DNA of 9,797 nt from an uncultured SAR324 cluster bacterium (lineage in GTDB: Bacteria > SAR324 > NAC60-12), in the NCBI GenBank assembly GCA_902513935.1, contig CABXOR010000054.1, forward strand, positions 1-9,797, in the 5' to 3' direction. Positions 6,247 through 9,797 of this stretch are shown here, in pieces. The notes beneath the pieces were generated by a model. That model made no database searches and was not told where the DNA came from. It saw nothing but the letters and a program-made list of their open reading frames with translations. Position numbers and translations under genes: made by a program. Every line of letters starts with the position of its first letter. The stretch's first letter is position 1.

Positions 6247-6866
6247 GCACCCACTGCGGCTCTGATATACGGGCATTACTTTTTGATCTAGGCAATGTTC
6301 TAGTCGAAATAGATTTTTCAAGAGTCTTATCAGTCTGGGCCAGCTATGCAGGAATAACAGCTGAAGAGCTAGCCCCTCGATTTTCTCTTCAGGATAAAGA
6401 TCATGAACGATTTGAACGAGGGGAAATTACATCAGCGCATTTCTTCAATTCATTACGGGAAACACTCAGGATAGATATAACTAACACACAGTTTCTTGAA
6501 GGTTGGAATTCTGTTTTCGTAGGTGAAATAACGGGAATAGATGATATTGTTAAACGCGCTTCTCTTAGATACCCTCTGTATGTTTTTTCAAATACAACGC
6601 TTCCACACCATGTAGTTTGGCAAAACTTATTTCCTGAGCTTCTTACCAAATTCAAAAAAATATTTGTTTCCTATGAATTAGGTCTTAGAAAACCAGATGA
6701 GGGGGCATTTTATGCAGTCGCAGAAGCTATAGGTGAACCCGTCCACCAAATCCTATTTTTTGATGACTTACCAGATAATGTGGCTGTTGCAAGTCGGTTA
6801 GGTATGCAGATAGTGGAGGTCAAAACCGTCCAAGATGTGAAAGAACGTTTGGAATTGCTTCTATGA
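6243..6866 (+). CDS. HAD-superfamily phosphatase, YihX-like (glucose-1-phosphatase type)
   Basis: The product has 207 residues. It aligns by eye with E. coli YihX, an alpha-D-glucose-1-phosphate phosphatase: FDLGNVLVEIDFSRVL at the N-terminus with nucleophile Asp15, a helical cap with HERFERGEIT, motif II SNTT near residue 116, motif III Lys in LGLRKPDEG near residue 149, and motif IV FFDDLPDN near residues 172-178. It is probably a cytoplasmic Mg-dependent sugar-phosphate phosphatase; the substrate is inferred only from the family. The start is TTG at 6243, chosen because AAGGAG (6230-6235) lies seven bases upstream and because it overlaps the permease stop as TTGA. That overlap indicates translational coupling, so the enzyme is likely made together with the transporter and acts on the imported compound or a product of it. 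Confidence 0.88.
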   Translation: MSTHCGSDIRALLFDLGNVLVEIDFSRVLSVWASYAGITAEELAPRFSLQDKDHERFERGEITSAHFFNSLRETLRIDITNTQFLEGWNSVFVGEITGIDDIVKRASLRYPLYVFSNTTLPHHVVWQNLFPELLTKFKKIFVSYELGLRKPDEGAFYAVAEAIGEPVHQILFFDDLPDNVAVASRLGMQIVEVKTVQDVKERLELLL

Positions 6867-6879
6867 ATGCAAGAAAGGG

Positions 6880-6906
6880 GGTCGTACAACACAACCTTGT
6901 ACCACC
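6880..6906. terminator. Possible bidirectional hairpin between convergent genes
   Basis: GGT-c-GTACAA (6880-6889) pairs with TTGTAC-c-ACC (6897-6906): nine pairs with one C-C mismatch and a 7-base loop. It sits between the ends of two converging genes. T-runs are poor in both directions (GTTTC to the right; CCCCTTTC on the minus strand), so its strength as a terminator is doubtful. Confidence 0.4.
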
Positions 6907-6921
6907 GTTTCAACTCGCAAT

Positions 6922-8064
6922 TTAATCATCAATATTCATCAGAGCTTCTACGGACATTGAGTGAAGCTGTGTTTCAAGTTCTGCTGGAAATGTAGCCTCC
7001 AGTAATTCCAGGTTATCCGAACAGTCCGTGAGAGCGTGACGTTGCTGAGCAGGGATAACACAGGAATCTCCAGCCTCCAATCTTTGGGATCCTAGTCCCT
7101 CGCAGATAAGTGTTACTACACCCTCCAGCGTGAAAAAGAAGTAAAATTCTCCGCTGTGACTGAACACCAGAGGTTTGGATGGATTCAAGGGTCGCACAAC
7201 CCGAACTCCTGCTAAACCTTTGGTGGCAGTGCCGATTCCGGTATCCCTATATTCGAATCCTTCCATTCGCCACGGACTCCACTCAGCCTGAACTACCTGG
7301 TGTAAAACGAAATTTTGCCCACCAAAATCACGGTTGGACCGTACTTCCGTAGTTGGTAAGTCAAGATCAGGATCGGCCCATGTTTCGTGTTCTGCAGGAC
7401 AACTAATTTCAATCACCTCCAAGCCAGCTGAGCTTTCCAGCACACGATGCCTGATTTGCGGCGGTTGCAGCACACAGTCTCCGGAATGCATCACGAACGG
7501 CGGTCCCTGTTCATCATATACCACACGTACCCAGCCCTTATAACAGAAAATCATCTGAAAGCGGATTTTGTGATAATGGACGTAATCCGGGACAGGACCA
7601 CCCTCCGGAATGCGGATGTGTGAGGCGATGAAGCGTCCACCCTGTCGATTCGGAATCAGGTCACGGTAATTCATTCCGGCACGACCGACTTCCCACAAAG
7701 CATCGTTGCTATACCGGTTCAGGACAAAAGACTGCTGTTCCGGAGGAAGTTCCAGTGGGGGGTCCGCTTCCACGATTTCGATACATGTTCCGTTGGGAGC
7801 GGTCAATTCGGTGGCCCCCTCCGCAAATTCTTCATGATTCCGGCAAAGCAGGCGCAATTTCCCTGGGGATCCAGAACCTCCGCGTTCCAGTCGGAGACGC
7901 ACTCCATGCCCGCTGATTACCGCCACTAGTGGAGCATCCGCCGGAAAAATGGCATTAATCTTAAACCCAAGAATCTCGGTGAAAAACTCAAGGGTGGATT
8001 CGAGTTCTGTACAGGGTAAAACGACTTCAGTTGCTTGAATTTGGTTTTCTGAATTAGCTGGCAT
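6922..8064 (-). CDS. VOC (glyoxalase-like) domain fused to a double cupin
   Basis: The product has 380 residues. Residues about 10-100 have the VOC/glyoxalase-bleomycin resistance pattern (TEVVLPCTELESTLEFFTEI, LGFKINAIFP, then a terminal strand CIEIVEA). Residues about 145-225 are a first cupin with metal-ligand candidates His163, His165 and His206, the middle position being Gln170 rather than Glu. Residues about 285-360 are a second cupin with His303, Glu306, and His343 in VIPAQQRHAL. The protein could be a metal-dependent dioxygenase, isomerase or sugar/small-acid-binding enzyme; the substrate is unknown. Base composition differs sharply from its neighbours (35 G+C of 60 at 7441-7500), which suggests recent acquisition. 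The ATG start at 8064-8062 has no clear ribosome-binding site. It converges on the importer operon and diverges from the deacylase gene. Confidence 0.85.
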   Translation of the reverse strand: MPANSENQIQATEVVLPCTELESTLEFFTEILGFKINAIFPADAPLVAVISGHGVRLRLERGGSGSPGKLRLLCRNHEEFAEGATELTAPNGTCIEIVEADPPLELPPEQQSFVLNRYSNDALWEVGRAGMNYRDLIPNRQGGRFIASHIRIPEGGPVPDYVHYHKIRFQMIFCYKGWVRVVYDEQGPPFVMHSGDCVLQPPQIRHRVLESSAGLEVIEISCPAEHETWADPDLDLPTTEVRSNRDFGGQNFVLHQVVQAEWSPWRMEGFEYRDTGIGTATKGLAGVRVVRPLNPSKPLVFSHSGEFYFFFTLEGVVTLICEGLGSQRLEAGDSCVIPAQQRHALTDCSDNLELLEATFPAELETQLHSMSVEALMNIDD

Positions 8065-8080
8065 CGAGTTGATTGTCTTA

Positions 8081-8086
8081 ATTATA
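8081..8086 (-). promoter_or_regulatory. Candidate -10 box for the VOC-bicupin gene
   Basis: A perfect TATAAT reads on the minus strand from 8086 to 8081, about 17 bases upstream of the ATG. No good -35 box is seen at normal spacing; TTGTAA at 8115-8110 is 23 bases away. A start of transcription near 8074 would leave a leader of only about ten bases, in keeping with the missing ribosome-binding site. Confidence 0.35.
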
Positions 8087-8201
8087 AGATTTAGAAGAGA
8101 CGTAAATTTTTACAAATATTGAGGGATTTGTCGAGATCATTAATAGGTGTTCATTGAAGTGCTATACACTAGTTTGTTTTAGATGCTGTAGATACACGAA
8201 C

Positions 8202-8230
8202 TTGCAGAATGAATAAATTTATCTGATAAT
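8202..8230 (+). promoter_or_regulatory. Candidate promoter for the deacylase gene
   Basis: TTGCAG (8202-8207) and GATAAT (8225-8230) are separated by 17 bases. The -10 matches the consensus at five of six positions, and the -35 mainly at TTG. Transcription would start near 8237, about 32 bases before the ATG. Confidence 0.4.
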
Positions 8231-8268
8231 AAATATTTTTCTAGTAACCTAGCATAGATGTTCATCAA

Positions 8269-9276
8269 ATGTTGAAAAGACCTTCTAAGTTGCAAACTAC
8301 TATTGATTTTGAAAAAAACGGAAAGCAAACAGACTATATACGATTGCCCCACTCCGTCCACCGATCTGCTTATGGTTGGTTACCCATTCCCATTGCTTGC
8401 ATCAAGAATGGAAGTGGTGTAACGACCATCCTGATTTCAGGAACCCATGGAGATGAATATGAGGGACAGGTCGCACTATCAAAGCTGATCAATCAATTGA
8501 AACCTGAAGAAATTCAGGGTAGAGTCATTATTGTTCCTATGGCAAATTTTCCTGCGGCTAAAGCAGGATTAAGGACTTCCCCGATTGATGAACAAAACCT
8601 GAACCGGATTTATCCAGGAGATCCAGATGGGTCACCATCCTTCATGATCGCCCATTATATTGAATCCCAGTTATTCAGTATTGCAGACTATGGTCTTGAC
8701 CTGCACAGTGGTGGTTCCTCACTACATTATGTGCCAAGCGTGGTTGCTGCCGTCGGAGAGAACAAAGAGCGAATGATGAAAATGAAAGAATTGATGAAAG
8801 CTTTTGCAGCACCTTATTCCTTCTTTTTTCACTCGGGACATGCTGATGGCACAACAAATCATGCAGCTTCAAGAAATAATGTTGTTTTAATTGGTACGGA
8901 ATTGGGCGGCAGTGGCACAGTATCTCCGGAATGCTTGCAAATCTGTGAACAAGGTATTAAGCGATTTCTCCAAGCCTGTGGAGTGATACAGGCCAAAACA
9001 CAAATACCAACAACCCAAACCCGAATGCTCCACGCACCAGATTTCAGTTACTACTGCTATGCAATGAACGAAGGACTTTTTGAGCCAGTCAAAGGTTTAG
9101 GAGATGAAGTGATGAAGGGAGAAGTCGCAGGATATATACATTTTCCTGAGACACCTGGAAAACAATCTAAACCTATTTATTTTGAGGCGGATGGTGTCGT
9201 GGTGTGCAAAAGGATTCCTGCCAGAGTCATACGTGGAGATTGTGTGTTTCAACTGGGCTGTGATTTTACAATCTAA
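8269..9276 (+). CDS. Zinc-dependent deacylase, AstE/aspartoacylase family (DoeB-like)
   Basis: The product has 335 residues. Zinc-binding motifs are intact: GTHGDEYEG (His60, Glu63) and DLHSGG (His146). The probable catalytic Glu211 lies in GTELGGSG, and the substrate-binding NLNRIYPGDPDG segment follows at 110-121. The C-terminal beta domain (GLFEPVKGLGDEVMKGEVAGY onward) is also present. The N-terminal TIDFEKNG, the HGDEYEG block, DLHSGG and TELGG resemble DoeB, the N-alpha-acetyl-diaminobutyrate deacetylase of ectoine breakdown. No other ectoine genes are nearby, so the substrate (an N-acyl amino acid or related amide) remains open. The ATG at 8269 fits the family N-terminus, but no strong ribosome-binding site precedes it. 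It is likely a cytoplasmic monocistronic gene, transcribed away from the VOC-bicupin gene. Confidence 0.9.
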   Translation: MLKRPSKLQTTIDFEKNGKQTDYIRLPHSVHRSAYGWLPIPIACIKNGSGVTTILISGTHGDEYEGQVALSKLINQLKPEEIQGRVIIVPMANFPAAKAGLRTSPIDEQNLNRIYPGDPDGSPSFMIAHYIESQLFSIADYGLDLHSGGSSLHYVPSVVAAVGENKERMMKMKELMKAFAAPYSFFFHSGHADGTTNHAASRNNVVLIGTELGGSGTVSPECLQICEQGIKRFLQACGVIQAKTQIPTTQTRMLHAPDFSYYCYAMNEGLFEPVKGLGDEVMKGEVAGYIHFPETPGKQSKPIYFEADGVVVCKRIPARVIRGDCVFQLGCDFTI

Positions 9277-9309
9277 CTTCAATCTAAAGGCGATGAAATG
9301 GTATATTTA

Positions 9310-9343
9310 GTTTCATAATGAAACATTTATCATTGATAATGAT
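9310..9343. terminator. Two adjacent AT-rich hairpins downstream of the deacylase gene
   Basis: GTTTCAT-A-ATGAAAC (9310-9324) and ATCATT-GAT-AATGAT (9329-9343) are perfect short inverted repeats 34 bases after the stop. There is no T-run directly after either, so they may protect the mRNA end rather than act as intrinsic terminators. Confidence 0.35.
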
Positions 9344-9397
9344 GAATTAGAAAACATATTCTCTTATCATTCTTACAATCTCCCATGTTTAACCACA

Positions 9398-9418
9398 ACT
9401 AATTCTTCACAGGCAGAC
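9398..9418 (+). repeat. Dispersed intergenic repeat, copy C
   Basis: These 21 bases match 1006-1026 with one mismatch. The CTTGTAAA block shared by copies A and B is not found downstream here. The orientation is the same as in the other copies. Confidence 0.55.
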
Positions 9419-9588
9419 TACCAACACAAACGTTATTCAGGATTGGACATCCGTCAAGTCGTGTTCATATTTCTTTTGTTTAGTGTTTTTTTGATATTGA
9501 TTGTGATAGCATCCAACGAATCACATTTATTTTAGGATTATATCAGAGCATTTTCCCATTAACGAAAATTTAATACCTCCTAACATCT

Positions 9589-9797
9589 ATAATTCTGCTC
9601 CTTTTCCTGATCTCTCCATTATTTTGGTAATCATCTGAAGATAAAAAGTTTGCAGTCAGAACTTCTATCTTTGCATATGCTTTGACATATAATTTAGACA
9701 AACATAATGAAGTTGGATTTCATTTTGGACAATTGTCTTCTAAAATAAATGAAGATAATATTGAAAAAGGAGTATATAGTTTTATTGGACTAAATTA
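9589..9797 (+). pseudogene. Possible broken start of a secreted or outer-membrane protein gene (3' partial)
   Basis: In one frame, 9589-9627 encodes a signal-peptide-like hydrophobic run (IILLLFLISPLFW). It is followed by TAA (9628-9630), and the same frame is then open for 55 codons to the window end. The downstream residues (FAYALTYNLDKHNEVGFHFGQ, then KGVYSFIGLN) alternate polar and apolar residues, as in outer-membrane beta strands. No ATG, GTG or ribosome-binding site is present; ATA at 9589 stands where a start would be expected. The simplest reading is a gene that has lost its start and gained a stop. The alternative is a chance open frame in A+T-rich DNA. No family is recognised. Confidence 0.4.

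Larger units (their letters stand above)
9277..9573. other. Intergenic spacer with AT-rich hairpins and a repeat copy
   Basis: No gene is visible. The stretch holds two hairpins soon after the deacylase stop, then copy C of the dispersed repeat (9398-9418), then T-rich DNA (9470-9495) without a clear signal. Confidence 0.5.

Noticed and set aside
7334..7543. Plus-strand open frame of 69 codons inside the VOC-bicupin gene
   Set aside because: It is antisense to a well-supported coding sequence whose cupin motifs lie exactly there, and the peptide has no family features.
9565..9585. Minus-strand ribosome-binding sequence (GGAGG on the complement near 9576-9580)
   Set aside because: The next minus-strand ATG is about 16 bases away and opens only ten codons before a stop.

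Overview
This looks like chromosomal DNA of a Gram-negative bacterium, probably a marine or aquatic proteobacterium-like lineage of moderately low G+C. The supporting signs are Sec-type export, a binding-protein-dependent ABC importer, a large secreted repeat protein and a possible outer-membrane protein fragment. I cannot assign a taxon. The SAR324-like or deltaproteobacterial impression comes only from the style of the genes.

The left part (1 to about 1754) looks like the end of an integrated element. It holds the C-terminal 299 codons of a large secreted protein (an Ig/FN3-like module plus a Trp-rich terminal domain), a small DUF2024-family gene, a pair of TTTTGTGCCA direct repeats, and the 3' half of a tRNA-Asn gene ending in CCA. 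A 3' tRNA fragment is the usual scar left where an integrase inserts an element into a tRNA gene. Its orientation places the element on the left and the older chromosome on the right.

From 1755 to 2375 there is no gene. The second half of this stretch carries a strong sigma70-type promoter (2044-2071) and an approximately 300-base structured leader. They precede an importer operon of four genes: a periplasmic solute-binding protein (2376-3365), an intercistronic terminator-like hairpin, an ATPase with a TOBE domain (3489-4583), a fused two-domain permease (4588-6246) and a YihX-like HAD sugar-phosphate phosphatase (6243-6866). The last two genes overlap by 4 bases. The transporter belongs to the Fbp/Afu/phosphonate superfamily. 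The binding protein has Ala-Tyr where iron-binding members have Tyr-Tyr. Together with the coupled phosphatase, this suggests import of a phosphorylated organic compound rather than ferric iron. That is an inference.

Convergent with this operon is a distinctly G+C-richer gene (6922-8064, minus strand) for a three-module protein: an N-terminal VOC/glyoxalase-like domain followed by two cupin domains. Divergent from it is a zinc-dependent deacylase of the AstE/aspartoacylase family, closest in motifs to DoeB (8269-9276). After that gene come AT-rich hairpins, a copy of a dispersed intergenic repeat also seen near 1006 and in weaker form near 1873, and, at the right edge, what looks like a broken start of a secreted or outer-membrane beta-barrel gene.

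The most useful leads are the tRNA-Asn scar, the structured leader of the importer operon, the importer-phosphatase pairing, the VOC-bicupin fusion with foreign base composition, and the dispersed repeat. I saw no CRISPR array, transposase, rRNA or complete tRNA.
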